A stretch of DNA of 64,000 nt from assembly GCF_030272615.1 (NCBI RefSeq), contig NC_081413.1, forward strand, positions 185,454,115 to 185,518,114, given 5' to 3'. Both the position numbers and the translations under genes were made by a program. Of the stretch, positions 22,889 to 34,141 are shown one piece after another. This DNA is from Cryptomeria japonica (taxonomy: Eukaryota; Streptophyta; Pinopsida; Cupressales; Cupressaceae). Under the pieces are notes generated by a model. That model was given only the letters and a program-made list of their open reading frames with translations, did no database searches and was not told the origin of the DNA. How positions within the stretch are numbered: position 1 is the first letter of the stretch; every line of letters begins with the position of its first letter.

Positions 22889-24723
22889 ACCAGCCTATGA
22901 CACATTTTCAAAGAATTATGAAAAATGTTAAAAAGAAAGTACTTAATGAGCTATAAGATTATTTTGATGATCTTAGCGATAGTGAAAAGGAAGAAGTAGA
23001 GCTAGAGGTCATTAAATGTTTGTGTGATAATGATCGGTCTTCGATTGACATTAAATCTGTCGTTCCTAATTATATATATAATTATTTGGATAATAAATGG
23101 TGCATTGTCATTGAAAAGGAACAAGAAATTATGGAAGAAATTTTTGCCCAATATTTTCCTGATGCCTCTAATTTAGAATTGTTTGAGATTCTTAAACGAT
23201 ACAAAGGAATCTTTTTCATGAGAAAAAGAAGACTTCAACTACTTCGTGGCAAAACCTCTGAAGTGGAAAAAGACACCCATTTGCAAGTTAAAGCAGCTAT
23301 CAAAATGTAGAAAGTATTCGAAGCTAATCGACTGGCTAAGCAAGAGTCTAACCTATCCATAGCCAAACCAGATGAAACCTTCGATAGTTTGGGTGAAAGA
23401 ATAGCTGATCAAAATGAAACCATTAATTTTGATGCACTATATTTTGAGGACACCACTCCAAAGAAAGAGAAAGATGAAGAGGAGAGAGTGGAGAAATAAA
23501 AAGATGAGAAAGTGACGAAAGAGAAACAAGAAAAGTAAAACTAGTAAAAGAGAAAGTGGAGAAAGAAAAACAAGAGAAAGAGCAAGAAAAGAAAGTGATA
23601 CAAGAGAAAGAGAGAGTGTAGAAGGAAGAGGAGAAGAAGAAGGAAGATTAGAAAGGAATATTAGAAGAAGAACGAAGAAGAGGAGAAGAAAAAGGAAGAA
23701 GAGAAAAAGAGGGATGAAGAGCAAAAAAAAAGAAGAGAAGAAGAGAGTAGAAGAGGAGAAAGAGAAGGCTGCCAAGGTAGCTGAGGAAAAAGAAGAAGAG
23801 GAGAAGAAAAGAAAAGAGGAGATCAAGGCAAAGGAAGGAGAACAGACTCCTAAGGCAACCAGAGATCAAGCCAAATAGGTTGATCCCATCGGTCCTACCG
23901 ATTTGGCTTTTGCTTATCTTACTCAATCAGTTGATGAAAATGAGCTACTAAGGAGCATTCAACTAGCTCAGGTTAGATTGGAAGAACTGAGGAAAAAGAA
24001 AGAGTAGGATGTCATTCAATTTGTTGTTGACACTCTTTCCAATCTAATTCCCGGTACTAACCTTCCCAGTACTGATTCCTTGTTGGCCAAGTTAAAACTT
24101 CTTTGCACTCTAGTAGATGATCAAGTGCAATCTTTAGAAGATGCTACCTAAGTTTATGTTGAGAAGAAGCATGAAAAAGCTCTAACAGTTTCATTAGTAA
24201 AGAAAATGGATGTAGACAGAGAAAAGATACTTAAGAAAAAGGATGATATAAGTTTAGCTATGGGTGAAGGCAGCCTACTCTTGAGCAAAATCTGCCAACC
24301 TCACCTATTTTGTGAAGATTCTTTGAAACAAAAGAGTCAACTCCAATGAGAGTTAAAGAAGTATATTGGAAACTTGAAATTTCCATATGATTCATTCACA
24401 ATGTATGGAGAGACTGTTCACACTCACCAACACCAGATTGCAAAGATTGAATCAGAGATCTGCAAGCAAAATCAAGATCTACAGGAGCTCCAGTTGCTTC
24501 TATTACCAAAATTGTAGGTTCTTCAGAAGTGCTTCCTAAACTTGGAGGCTAATACTATAACATAGGAGATGAGCACTATTGATGCAATGGAAGAATTAGC
24601 CTTCCAGATGAAGATTGAGAATGAAATTACTGCCTCACTTCTTGATTCATGGTTTTCAGACATGAAGAATTTTCTGAAAAACTTTAAATCTCTTTTTGAG
24701 AAGTTTTACTCTTTATTGTCATG
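22889..24723 (+). pseudogene. NA-1 ORF2, C-terminal part
   Basis: Resumption of NA-1 ORF2 after the NA-2 insertion, about 611 codons to a TGA at 24721-24723, in a single frame at both ends with scattered stops (for example after 23307). It starts with an acidic segment (DDLSDSEKEEVELEVIK), then a 62-residue stretch around FAQYFPDASNLELFEILKRY. A Glu/Lys low-complexity region (about 23455-23830) is almost pure purine. The C-terminus (LAFAYLTQSVDENELLRSIQ ... WFSDMKNFLKNFKSLFEKFY) is helical and coiled-coil-like, as in the other ORF2 copies. Added to 14907-16322 it gives an ancestral protein of about 1080 aa. Confidence 0.75.
23455..23830 (+). repeat. GA-rich low-complexity tract within NA-1 ORF2
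   Basis: About 375 bp almost entirely A and G (AAGAAAGAGAAAG, GAAGAAGAGGAG), coding for Lys/Glu runs. The long Ser/Phe/Leu-rich frames on the opposite strand here are its mirror and not genes. Confidence 0.85.
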
Positions 24724-24827
24724 AACATATACTCCATTTTTATGTTATGCCATTTAACTTTGGTAAATTTCAGTGAAAAAGGGAGTGTTTGCATTACTTT
24801 GTCATTTTTGGAAAAGGGGGAGTAGTA

Positions 24828-24981
24828 TTGAAAATTCCATGCACATACTTGTAATTTTTGCAAAGGGAGTAGTGTATATGCTTAGGGGGAGTAATTTTGA
24901 TTATGGCATCTATTTTTGTTTTGTAAGCACTTAGATGTTGAAATATTCCTAAGTGTTGCCATCAATGTCAAAGGGGGAGAT
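24828..24981 (+). promoter_or_regulatory. polypurine tracts of NA-1
   Basis: Four G-rich tracts in 150 bp: AAAAGGGGGAGTAG (about 24824), AAAGGGAGTAG (about 24862), TTAGGGGGAGTAA (about 24881) and CAAAGGGGGAGAT (24969-24981) directly before the 3' LTR. The last is the functional-position PPT. The others look like auxiliary copies. Confidence 0.75.
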
Positions 24982-26070
24982 TGTTGGTATTTTGATAAAG
25001 TTTAAGTTGTGATTGTCATTGATGGACACACACTTATTTTATGTATGAGTTATTCTCCACCGATAATATGTGTTGTGTTGTTCACACTGGTATTATATGC
25101 CATTGTATGTATAGTCTTTATTTGTAGAATACTATTGGTGTTTTGAAGAAGAAGCTTACTAGTCATAGTGGTATGAAGACATCAAAGTGGTATGAAGACC
25201 TCAAGCAGAATGAGGACCCTAAACTAGCAATCGGTATACTATGTCAAACCGATATAATTGTAAAGTGTCATGAGTTATCATCCACTGACACTTTGGTGGT
25301 GTTTCTATGTCGTGTTACCAAATGTGTCTAGATGCACTGTACCTAGGAAATTGCAGTCTAATCTTATTGGACTGACAAGAAATTAGATTCCTATATGAGG
25401 AAATCATGTCTAGGGTTTTGAAGGATTGATATGTGCGAGTATTGTAGAGAAGATTAGGTTTGTGCGAAATAGGTATCTCACTGCAGAGCTTGTGAGTGCA
25501 AAGGATAGAAGACTGAAGTAATGCTGTAATGCATTAACAGAGAAATACAAGGATATAATCAAGCATTCTGTGCTAATTTCTAGATCATTCACTTGTTGAT
25601 TACTAATCTCTTCGACAAGTCTAAAACCCTTAAATGAGTAGGCCCACTAAGCCTATTGTAAATCCTCTAAAAAGGTGGTTCACAGTCATAGATGTGAAAT
25701 CCTTTAACAGGGTAGTCTTTAACAGGACTTATCTCCCAATAGATATCTAGATTCCTAATAGGATATGTTCTGGTGAAGAACATTGTAAGGCCTTGACTAG
25801 TCTGACCTTAACAGGTCTGGTTACTATTCTGCAGATAGTTAACTTGTGATTTTTACTCACCGTGGTTTTTCCCATTTGGGTTTCCATGTCAAAATATCTT
25901 GTATTATGGTGATTGTTCTTCTGTGGGTGAATTCTCTATTTGCTATTTGGCTTATTTATGTTTTAACCAGTTTGTTGTTTAAACTACTACATCAGGCTAC
26001 TGGAAAATTGTTTAAGAGTTTGGTTAAGTTCTTAGGCATATTAATTCACCCCCCCTCTTAGTATTCATCA
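24982..26070 (+). repeat. 3' LTR of NA-1
   Basis: 1089 bp, starts TGTTGGTATTTTGATAAAG and ends GTATTCATCA, followed at once by ccatg (TSD). Pair of 11974-13111, with scattered substitutions and small deletions. Confidence 0.9.
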
Positions 26071-26075
26071 CCATG
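26071..26075. repeat. right target-site duplication of NA-1
   Basis: ccatg, identical to 11969-11973. Confidence 0.88.
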
Positions 26076-28245
26076 AACCATCAATAGAAAAACTATGGGT
26101 TCATGAGAGGAAGGAGAGAGAGGACATGAATAGATGCTTTCGTGATCCATGAGAAGAAAGGCGAACAAGAGAGAAACCATGGACATATCACCCCTAAAAC
26201 TATGTGATCCATGGAGAGAAGGACATGGAAATCTAGCCCCTAGAGTCTATCTGGGTGATCCATGTAAGGGAGGAGAGTGAGAATACCATTAGTTCCACCC
26301 AACCTCAAGCGTGTGTATGCAAGTGAGTTTCAAAGTTCCTCATAGGCATCCATGCCCAAGTATGCTACAACTTGTTATGGAATGTATAATGCATGTGTCA
26401 AGAGAGGTGTGAGATCTCTCTCTAAGAGTCTATGCTCTGGTTCTGAGAATAATCACCCTACATAAGAGAAAAGTGACATCATCTCTCTCTAAGAGTCTAT
26501 GCTCTAATTCTGAGAATGACCCACTGTATAAGAAAAGAAGAAGTGAATACATCTCACTCTAAGAGTTTGTGCTTTGGTTCCGAGAATGACCCATTGTACT
26601 AGGAAAAAGTAGCGTCATCTTGTTCTAAGAGTCCGTGCTTTGGTTTTGAGAATGACCTACTGTACAAGAGAAAATTGATGACATATTTCTCTAAGAGGCT
26701 TCCCTCTCATTCCAAGAATGTCCCACTGTATAAGAAAAGTGATGACACCTTTCTCTAAGAGGTCACCCTTTGGTTCCAAGAATGTTCCACTATACAATGC
26801 AAAAGAAAAGTATAGTACAAAGGAGCAGTGTGGGTGCCCCCCCTTAAGATGTCAACATAGGTTAATTTTGATATCATAAGGAAAGTAGAACAAGGATACC
26901 TACCTTCATCACAAAGAAGATATGTGCTATGAAACAATATCATAAATCCAAGCAAGAGAGGGAATACTCTTCAAGAAATGATAAGATAGTTAACAAGAGA
27001 TATATTGTTGTAAGTGTAAAGGAGATCCTTGGAGGAGAAGAAATATTTGTTCAAAAGACATCTTCCTCCAAGAGGAGTTGTTTTAGACAAATATAACATC
27101 TTCTAGAACAAAGAAGGAGAGACTCCCCACCTAGGAGAGAGAAAGAAAGTCACTAGGATGGTTTTCACTTGGGAGAAACTTTACATTCAAAAGAGGGGCT
27201 TGAATCCACTAGATCCAAATCCAAGGGAAGCAAGGATGTGAATTCCAAGTGGATTGCAAGGGTTGAAGTCTGTTTTGCCCTCTTTTGTAAATAGGAAAGT
27301 TGACTTTGTTGACTATGTGGAACAAAGGGAGAAAATGAGTGAAATGAGGAGCTACCAGTTTGAGATTGCGTTGTAACTTTGGATCTAAGCTAATTAGGTT
27401 GATAAGAATCTATCCTATAAATTTGGAGAAAAGACTTCAGGATCGTGGCGAAAGTGCACATGGTCCTCCACAAAATCAGGGAAATGAAAAGGGTTCTTCC
27501 ACCTCTGCAAATGAAACCCAAACATGAAATTACAACTACGCACCTGCAACCTACACATAGAAAAGAGGGGAAGAAGGGTTGTGGATAGGGGTTTTCCTTA
27601 TTTAGACCTAAGTTGAGGAATTAACCTTGAAAGAAAGTAATTGCAAATGCTGAAATGTAAATAATGGAATTCTATACCTTGTAGATCTGCAATTTGTTGA
27701 TGATGATTGATTTGCTTCTTAAATGTAATAAAAAATGTTGCATGAAATGGCACGTAACATGACAAAACCCTAACACACACACATTCTTGCAAATGAATGT
27801 TGTAATATTGCTCCAATGGATGAATAAAGAAGACCCGAATGCTTGAATGCTTGATCATGTATATTTTCTCTTATCCTTTCTTATGATAAACTTTGCTTCT
27901 ACAAATGAAAAAACCAACTCCTTTTTATACATGCCTAGAGGATTAATTTTCATTCATTGAAGGGCGACAAAGAGGAGTGCAAACCCCGAAGGTCAAATTA
28001 TGTATAGGGGACCGGGAAGACCCATCTTAGGGCCACCCTAAGGAGTGGGCACAGGGGTGCCATGCCCCTATCCTACCCTATCTTGGGGTCCGGATAGGGT
28101 CCTGAGGCCATCTCAGGGCTCAAACGGGAGAAATTCAAGGGTGAAGGTGAATAAAGGGGTCTTGGTTAGGAAAGAGGATGTTGTCGCCAAGGTGAGGACC
28201 TCAAATGTGGCTAAAATTAGTAGGGTCACAATTTTATGACACTGC
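26076..28245. other. non-coding repeat-derived region
   Basis: About 2.2 kb with no coding domain on either strand. It contains a 67-bp tandem repeat (26414-26817). A relatively G/C-rich patch (about 27960-28130) has short inverted and repeated pieces of GGGCC, CCCTA and TAGGG. The end, GGGTCACAATTTTATGACAC (about 28222-28241), looks like an LTR or UTR edge where copia Co2 is cut. It may be part of another element's LTR, but no partner copy is in the window. Confidence 0.45.
26414..26817. repeat. 67-bp tandem repeat, about six units
   Basis: Units of 62-70 bp starting ATCTCTCTCTAAGAG, then TCTRTGCTYTGGTTCTGAGA, then ATGACCCACTGTATAAGAAA and a GTGATGAC-like end. Divergence rises toward the right. 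A partial unit is also seen at 11940-11970, on the other side of NA-1. Confidence 0.8.
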
Positions 28246-28250
28246 AACAT

Positions 28251-29200
28251 CTAAAACTCTTTTTGCTTATCACCAACAAACTTCTTACTCAAATCATCAT
28301 CTCCTCCAAAAATAATGTCATCAACAAAAATGTCAACAATCAAAATGTTATCACTATCAATCTTGAAGTATAAATTACTATCAACAATACCTTTATAGAA
28401 TCCCAACTTTAGCAAATACATGTTGAATCTGGCATACCAAGCTCTAGGGGATTGTTTAAGTCCATACAATGATTTCTTCAATCTGCATACCATGTCTCCC
28501 TCATCTGTCAATGAAAATCCATCCAGTTGTTCAATGTAGACATCTTCTTCCAACTCACCATTTAAAAAGGCTGACTTCACATCCATCTGATATACCTTGA
28601 AATTATTATAAGAAGCATATACAGGAAATGATATAATATCTTTAATTCTAGCTACCAAAGCAAAAGTCTCCTCAAAATCTATACCTTCCATTTTTTAATA
28701 TCCTTTACATACCAGTATTTCTTTGTTTCTAAAAACTTCTCCATCTTCATTTAGTTTATTCATCAATACCCATTTAGTACCTATTGCATTCTTGTCTTTA
28801 GGTCTTGGAACAAGTTCCCATGTATTGTTCTTCTCAATCTGATTTAACTCTTCTTCCATAGGTTTTACCCAATTTTCATCTTTACAAGCTTCAACAACAT
28901 CTTTAGGCTCAATCTTGGAAATCGGACATGTCTCTTCAACAACAATTCTTCTCCTAGACATCACACCTTTATTTTTATTACCAATAATTTGATTCTCTGA
29001 ATGATTTAATCTTACATACCCGGGAGTCCTCTGATTGTTGTGATTTTTAGTCTCTTGAACTTCTTCACCATCAACAACATCTGGATTTATTGACTCTTTC
29101 AAATCACTATGTTTTATACTCTGAGTTTGCACTTGCTTTGAACTAACATCCTAATCATCAAATTCATATCCACATGCTTTGATTTGTTTCTCATGGCACT
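28251..29200 (-). pseudogene. Co2 reverse transcriptase, N-terminal part (Ty1/copia)
   Basis: One minus-strand frame, continued from integrase. 28695-29132 holds the pre-RT linker and the start of RVT_2 (TPGYVRLNHSENQIIG; NTWELVPRPKDKNAIGTKWV). 28251-28691 continues with FKVYQMDVKSAFLNGELEED (first catalytic Asp), KKSLYGLKQSPRAWYARF and IFVDDIIFGGDDD (the copia form of YxDD). The chain breaks at about 28250 soon after this motif, so the rest of RT and RNase H are missing. A stop separates the two pieces at about 28692. Confidence 0.88.
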
Positions 29201-29216
29201 CATCAACCTTCACATT

Positions 29217-29840
29217 TTAACTTTCCACTATATTTCTCAGTCTTTTGTTGTAACACTGGTACGCCTTGCTCTTAGTAGAATATCCCAAAAAAATTCCTTC
29301 ATCACATCTTGCATCAAATTTTCCTATATCCTCATCTCTTTTCATATAACATTTGCTTCCAAAGATTTTGAAATATCTAATTGTAGGAACATGACCAAAC
29401 CATAACTCATAAGGGGTCCTATCGGAATCAACTTTTATATACACCCGATTGAATGTGTACACAATAGTGTTAACAACTTATCTCTAATACATATGTAAAA
29501 GATTTCCTTCAAGCATCATAGTCCTAGGAGCATCCAAAATACTTTTGTTCTTCCTTTCAACAACTCCATTTTGTTGAGGGGTTTGCAGAGCATATAACTA
29601 TGTCCTAATTCTATGCTCTTCACAAAAGGAATTAAACTCACTGGAAGTGAATTCTCCTCCTCTCTCAGATCTTAGACACTTTAGCTTCAATCCTATATCT
29701 ATCTCCATTCTATCTTTCAATATTTTTAATTTCTCCAATGCCTCAGATTTTTCCCTTAGAAGAGTGACCCACATCATTCTAGAATAGTCATCAATCAACA
29801 ACATAAAGTATCTATCACCCTACAGCTTCTCACCCTAGAA
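29217..29840 (-). pseudogene. Co2 integrase (Ty1/copia)
   Basis: Same frame as the RT piece. 29598-29804 has LIDDYSRMMWVTLLREKSEA (catalytic Asp region) and CLRSERGGEFTSSEFNSFCE (second Asp position reads Glu). 29217-29462 gives the C-terminal part, TPYELWFGHVPTIRYFKIFG and DEGIFLGYSTKSKAYQCYNK. Sequence between them, where the catalytic Glu sits, is disrupted. Inactive. Confidence 0.85.
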
Positions 29841-29890
29841 GGACTACACAAATCAGTATGCACAAGATCTAATATCCCATTAGATGTATA

Positions 29891-30562
29891 CTAATTTCTC
29901 TTGAATGAAATTCTTGTTTTCTTTCCCAATTGACATTCTTTACACACCAAATTAATAGGCTTCACTATCTTAGGCAGATCTCTAACAGCTTGGATAGAAC
30001 TTATCTTAAGCATGCAGTAAAAATTAACATGACACATCATCCTATGCCACAACCAACATTCATCAATATGAGCAATCAAACTACTTTTCTCACCAGCATT
30101 CAGATGAAATATATTACCTTTAGTTTTAGTTCCTAATGCAATTTCTATACCGGTGCTATTCAAGATCTTACATTTCCCATTCTAGAATTGTAAATCATAT
30201 CCCTTATCAACCGTATATCCCATAGCCAAAAGATTATTCTTCAAACCCTCAACATATAAAACATAATCAATATTATGCTTTTCATCAAGAGAAATAGAAC
30301 CTCTACCATGGATTACACAAGCTTTGTTGTCTCCAAATCTTACTACACCACCATCATAATTCTCCATATTCATAAATTTACCTTTATCACCTGCCATATG
30401 ATGTGAACAACCATTATCAATCACCCATTCATCTTTCTCTTCAATCTTAGCAACTAGGGATTCCTCTTCAACATTGCATCTTGTATCTAATCAATAGGTA
30501 CCAGACCATCTTCCTTGATAGCAATGAACACAAATTCATCTTCTGAATTCCCTTTCTGATGC
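29891..30562 (-). pseudogene. Co2 gag end, protease and GAG-pre-integrase
   Basis: The C-terminal gag tail (FVFIAIKEDGLVP, about 30505-30545) leads into the protease IDNGCSHHMAGDKGKFMN (30424 downward), in which D-N-G replaces D-S-G, then VVRFGDNKACVIHGRGSISL and GLKNNLLAMGY. The GAG-pre-integrase part is CWLWHRMMCHVNF and VCKECQLGK. This piece is in a different frame from the integrase (frameshift between about 29810 and 29890). Gag upstream of 30562 is lost at the junction with a dispersed repeat. Confidence 0.85.
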
Positions 30563-30895
30563 AACCATAATTGGTAAGAACCCTCAGAAGAGTCAACTAA
30601 CTTATGCAATGAGAGAGACACAATGAAAACAACAAGAAAACATAACAAATTCATATAAAAAGATCATATTCAAGCCATATAACTTCCGAAAATCATCCAG
30701 TAATCATCAGATTATCATCAAAGAACATTCGGTAATTAAACGGTTACATGCAGGGTTCAAGCCAGAAACAACCCCATCGGGACTCTAAAGATCAACCAGA
30801 TCACAACATGTGAATCTCAATCCTTATTCTAAGTTCTACTTCCTCTTCACTTACAAATGATTACATAACATCATATTTATACCCACCAAAACATA
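30562..30895. repeat. dispersed repeat, copy 1 (other copy 58625-58945)
   Basis: About 330 bp matching 58625-58945 over nearly its whole length (shared runs such as CTCAGAAGAGTCAAC, AATCATCAGATTATCATC and TCCTTATTCTAAGTTCTA). Non-coding. It cuts off the Co2 gag. Its parent element is unknown; it may be an LTR piece. Confidence 0.7.
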
Positions 30896-31574
30896 TATGG
30901 GTTGGTCTCAAAAGATTACATTCACCAATGTAGGAAAATGAACGTGTAATTAGGTCAGCCCTAAGATTTAAGAAATCATTGTAGAAAATAACAACCAAGT
31001 GAAGTGGTTCAGCAGGAAGATTGGCCATACACCAAAGAACATCAGACAAGACCCAAGATAGATCCACATGCCAAGAATCACGCTGGTAATGAAGGAAAAC
31101 CAACCGGTATGCACAAGAACCGTTCCGGGAACCTAGAAACAGCCAACTGGAAGCGATAATTGACCAGAGAAGAAGCTAAATGGACTAGAAATCTAGAATC
31201 AACCACATGAAACCACTAGGAAACTACAAACAAGATCTACCATGAAGAACAAGCAACTATCAGTACATACTGGTAAGAATATTAAAACTACACAAAGAAC
31301 TAAACAAGAAAGGAAAATGTTTTTTTTTGGTTGATGCAAGATTGCCCATTGACCAGGGATGCTCCTACATCAGAAAACCCATATAGAAAAAGATGTTCCA
31401 TGAGAGGCAACTCATAAAAATATAAAAGCATTCGGAATGAAGGTCCCATTCTCATTTCTGATCCAAACATCTTCTTTATTTGCTAATCTCTGCTTTGGCT
31501 CATCAGATGCCTCAACTAGCTTCTATAACCTTTGACTCTCTTTGTTTGTCTTTCTTTGCTTTAGATCTACACAT
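30896..31574. other. unassigned sequence
   Basis: About 680 bp with no recognised domain. The last part, next to the solo LTR, belongs to the Gy2 pol region on the minus strand (Lys/Glu-rich, continuous with 32369 onward). The rest shows nothing identifiable. Confidence 0.4.
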
Positions 31575-31579
31575 TACCT

Positions 31580-32368
31580 TGTTGGAAAATGCACACTCCA
31601 ATGAGAAATTGAAGGTGATTGAAGGTATTGTCATTGATGGAAACCTTACAATCCTATGGCACCGACAGGCACTGGCACTGATAGACTCTACACCAGCATA
31701 CAGTTCACCAGCAGCGAAAAGATGATTACTGACTCCCTAGTCGACAAGATTCTATTTATTACATAATGCATTTTATTGTAATATTCTTTTTTGTAAGCCA
31801 ACATGGAATATTGTAATAAGGCTCATATATAAGTATGAGATCTTGTAGAACATTTGATACGTAATAAGGAATATGCATAGATGGATATTATGTGTGAATA
31901 TTAAGGTAGATTTTGGAGTTAGGATTATGACTATTGCAAGAGCTTAAACCAGTACTGAACCTAGCATAGAAGATGTTGAACCGAAGCAGTACATGATATT
32001 GGATTTACATAATCTATTTTGTAATTTAGCGAGACTTCCCTTTTTGTATTGAAGCAGTGAGCTTTAGGCAGTTGGCCTTCTTGAATGTGCGGACCCCTAT
32101 TGTATCAGTAATATTCACTTATTGGCCAATGAGCAAATATTGAGGGTCACAAATCCCACCGAGGTTTTTCCCACACCAAATTTTCTCACCAAAAATATTG
32201 CGTTATGGTGTTCTTTCTATGTTGTGTTTATTTTTCTTATTTACTGCATTAATTCTAGTTTATTGGTACACTATTTTGGAATGCAATTCATTTAATAAGT
32301 TCAGAAAATCCATTAACCGATTAGATATTGATTCACCCCCCCTCTCAGTATCTTTGGGAATCCTAACA
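31580..32368 (+). mobile_element. solo LTR of the NA-2/NA-5 family
   Basis: 789 bp from TGTTGGAAAATGCACACTCC to GGGAATCCTAACA, flanked by tacct (31575-31579) and taact (32369-32373), a TSD with one change. It matches the NA-2 and NA-5 LTRs in the other orientation (GAAGCAGTGAGCTTTAGGCA, GGGTCACAAATCCCACCGAG, GATTCACCCCCCCTCTCAGT). No PBS or internal sequence follows, so it arose by LTR-LTR recombination. Confidence 0.88.
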
Positions 32369-32373
32369 TAACT

Positions 32374-33060
32374 TTGTTTCTACAATTCTGATTTGGTTCT
32401 ACCACATGACCTTATTTGGTTTGTTACCATCAACTCCCTATCATCCGGTCCCATCAGACTCATCTGTCAGATCCTTCTGCCAACTCATCTCACGCTCTGG
32501 TATAATCTCTGTAACTGGTTCTATCAGATCTTTCTTCAAAACCTACAGTATAACCTCTAGAACTGGTTCTGTCAAACCTTCTGGTATAACCTCTACCACC
32601 AGTTCCTTCAAACCTTTTGGTATAACCTCTACCACCAGTTTCCTACAAATTTTCTCAAGACTCAGATTCTTCACCTCCTTCTCTTTCTCCTTCAAAGAAA
32701 TCAATGTGAACTTTTGCCCATCCTTTTCAATAGTAACTAGGTTTCTTTTATAGTCATAAATAGCTCCTCTATCATACTACCAAGGTTTTCCCAACAAGAC
32801 ATGACAAACATCTATTGACATAATACCACATAAAACTTCATCTCTGAAAGGCCCAATATTGAAACTCACCCAAAATTGCTCCTTTATCTCTACCTTATGA
32901 TCATCTTGTAACCAACTTACCTTATAAGGACAAGGATGCTCAAGCCTCTTCAACCCAATATTCTCAACCATCTCCTCAGATACTAAATTATCAACACTTC
33001 CAATATCTACAATGACCTTGCAACACCTATCACCTGATTTGCATATAGTTCACAAAAGAC
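32374..33060 (-). pseudogene. Gy2 protease and following linker (Ty3/gypsy)
   Basis: In the same frame as Gy2 gag. Active-site region CCKVIVDIGSVDNLVSEEMV (about 33036-32977), with D-I-G-S for the usual D-S-G-S, then a flap-like stretch (DDHKVEIKEQFWVSFNIGP) and CHVLLGKPW (about 32805-32777), followed by a stop and YDRGAIYDYKRN. Downstream is a Lys/Glu and Pro/Glu/Val-rich linker that is repetitive (PEGLTEPV-like repeats, about 32480-32650). The solo LTR interrupts the element here. RT is not present in the window. Confidence 0.8.
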
Positions 33061-33067
33061 TCCTCCT

Positions 33068-34126
33068 CTAAGTAGATCTGGTATCCTTTCTTCTGAACAT
33101 AAGGGATTCTCCTTTCTCCTGTTCATAGTCAAATCTGGTACCCTCTGGCTCTTCACTTGCCACATAACTTCTTGACATTCCTTGCTTACATTCATAGAAT
33201 CTATGTCTGGTTTCTCCACACTTGAAGCATTTTCTGGGGAATTCTCTACCAGTACTATTGCTACCCTTCCTTGGTGTCTTATGTTTCGGTTCTTTACTCC
33301 ACTTAGGTTTTGGCTCCTCCTCTTCAACCAGTTTCTTCATACTATCATTCATCTTGAATTTATCCTTTCCCTTATTCGGTTGTTTTCTTCTCATCTTCTC
33401 CTCAACCTTCAAAGCATACGGGTAAGCTTCTTTAACTGTTGAAATCTTCAACATACTCATGTCATCTTGAATGTTAAAAACAAGCCCATTGATGTACCTC
33501 ACCACCTTTTCTCTATCCATCTCTCTATGTCCAGATCCGATTACCAGCTTGTAGAATTCCTCAGTATATTCCTTCATAGTCATGTTTCTTTGTTTCAGGA
33601 TATGCAACTTCTTGAACAACTCCAGTTCATAATCTCTCGGTATGAACTTTGCCTTCAACCTTGCAACCATCTGTCTCCACCAAGTGATCTTCAATTCACC
33701 ATTCTCCACTTTTTCTTTTTGCAACTATTTCCACCACAAGGAAGCATGCCCTTTTAGCTTGGTCTATGCCAACCAAACTCTCTATGGGTCCTTGACATCC
33801 TCAATCTCAAACTAGTCTTCCAACTTTTCGATCCAATCAATTAGATCCTTTGGGTTCAACGTTCTGAAAAAGTTAGAAACCTCGACTTTATGCACTTTAC
33901 TTTCTTGCGCCACTTCTCTTAGGAATCTTTCCTCTCTCTCATCTTTCAGTCCTTCATCTTCCTCAAGCTCTTCACCGACTTCCTCATACTCATCCTTAGA
34001 GTTAGGGTTTCTTCTCAAACTAGCCAAAGCATTCCAAATTTCATTCCTCACTTCATTCTTGAAGTCTTCCATCATTTGCATTACCCTCTGGGGGTTTGTC
34101 CTCTTTGGTGGCATCTCTTCTTCCAC
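33068..34126 (-). pseudogene. Gy2 gag (Ty3/gypsy)
   Basis: A 353-codon frame with a few stops (33725-33811 region). It starts MEEEMPPKRTNPQRVMQ, then an acidic segment (DEYEEVGEELEEDEGLKDER). The gypsy gag core follows: NFFRTLNPKDLIDWIEKLED, HASLWWK, ARLKAKFIPRDYELELFKKL and MTMKEYTEEFYKLVIGSGHR, the standard order of Retrotrans_gag. One intact zinc knuckle CFKCGETRHRFYEC (about 33205-33164) follows a Lys-rich linker. Upstream there is no gypsy LTR or PBS; an LTR fragment of another family abuts at 34142. Confidence 0.88.
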
Positions 34127-34141
34127 TCTAATGAACTACCT

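Larger units (their letters stand above)
11974..26070 (+). mobile_element. NA-1: complete large non-autonomous LTR element, interrupted by NA-2
   Basis: Two LTRs of one family (11974-13111 and 24982-26070), flanked by perfect 5-bp duplications ccatg at 11969-11973 and 26071-26075. The order is LTR, tRNA-iMet PBS, ORF1, ORF2, polypurine tracts, LTR. Without the nested NA-2 it is about 7.5 kb. No protease, integrase, RT or RNase H is encoded. The ends, PBS and PPT are those of a copia-type retrotransposon, so it must have used enzymes supplied by another element. Confidence 0.88.

Noticed and set aside
23437-23926. Minus-strand Leu/Phe/Ser-rich frames that look like membrane proteins
   Set aside because: They are the reverse complement of the GA-rich Lys/Glu tract; the apparent hydrophobicity is caused by CT-rich composition.
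27960-28245. G/C-rich patch as a promoter or CpG island of a host gene
   Set aside because: No coding sequence follows on either strand; it joins directly to broken copia RT, so it is probably part of a repeat.
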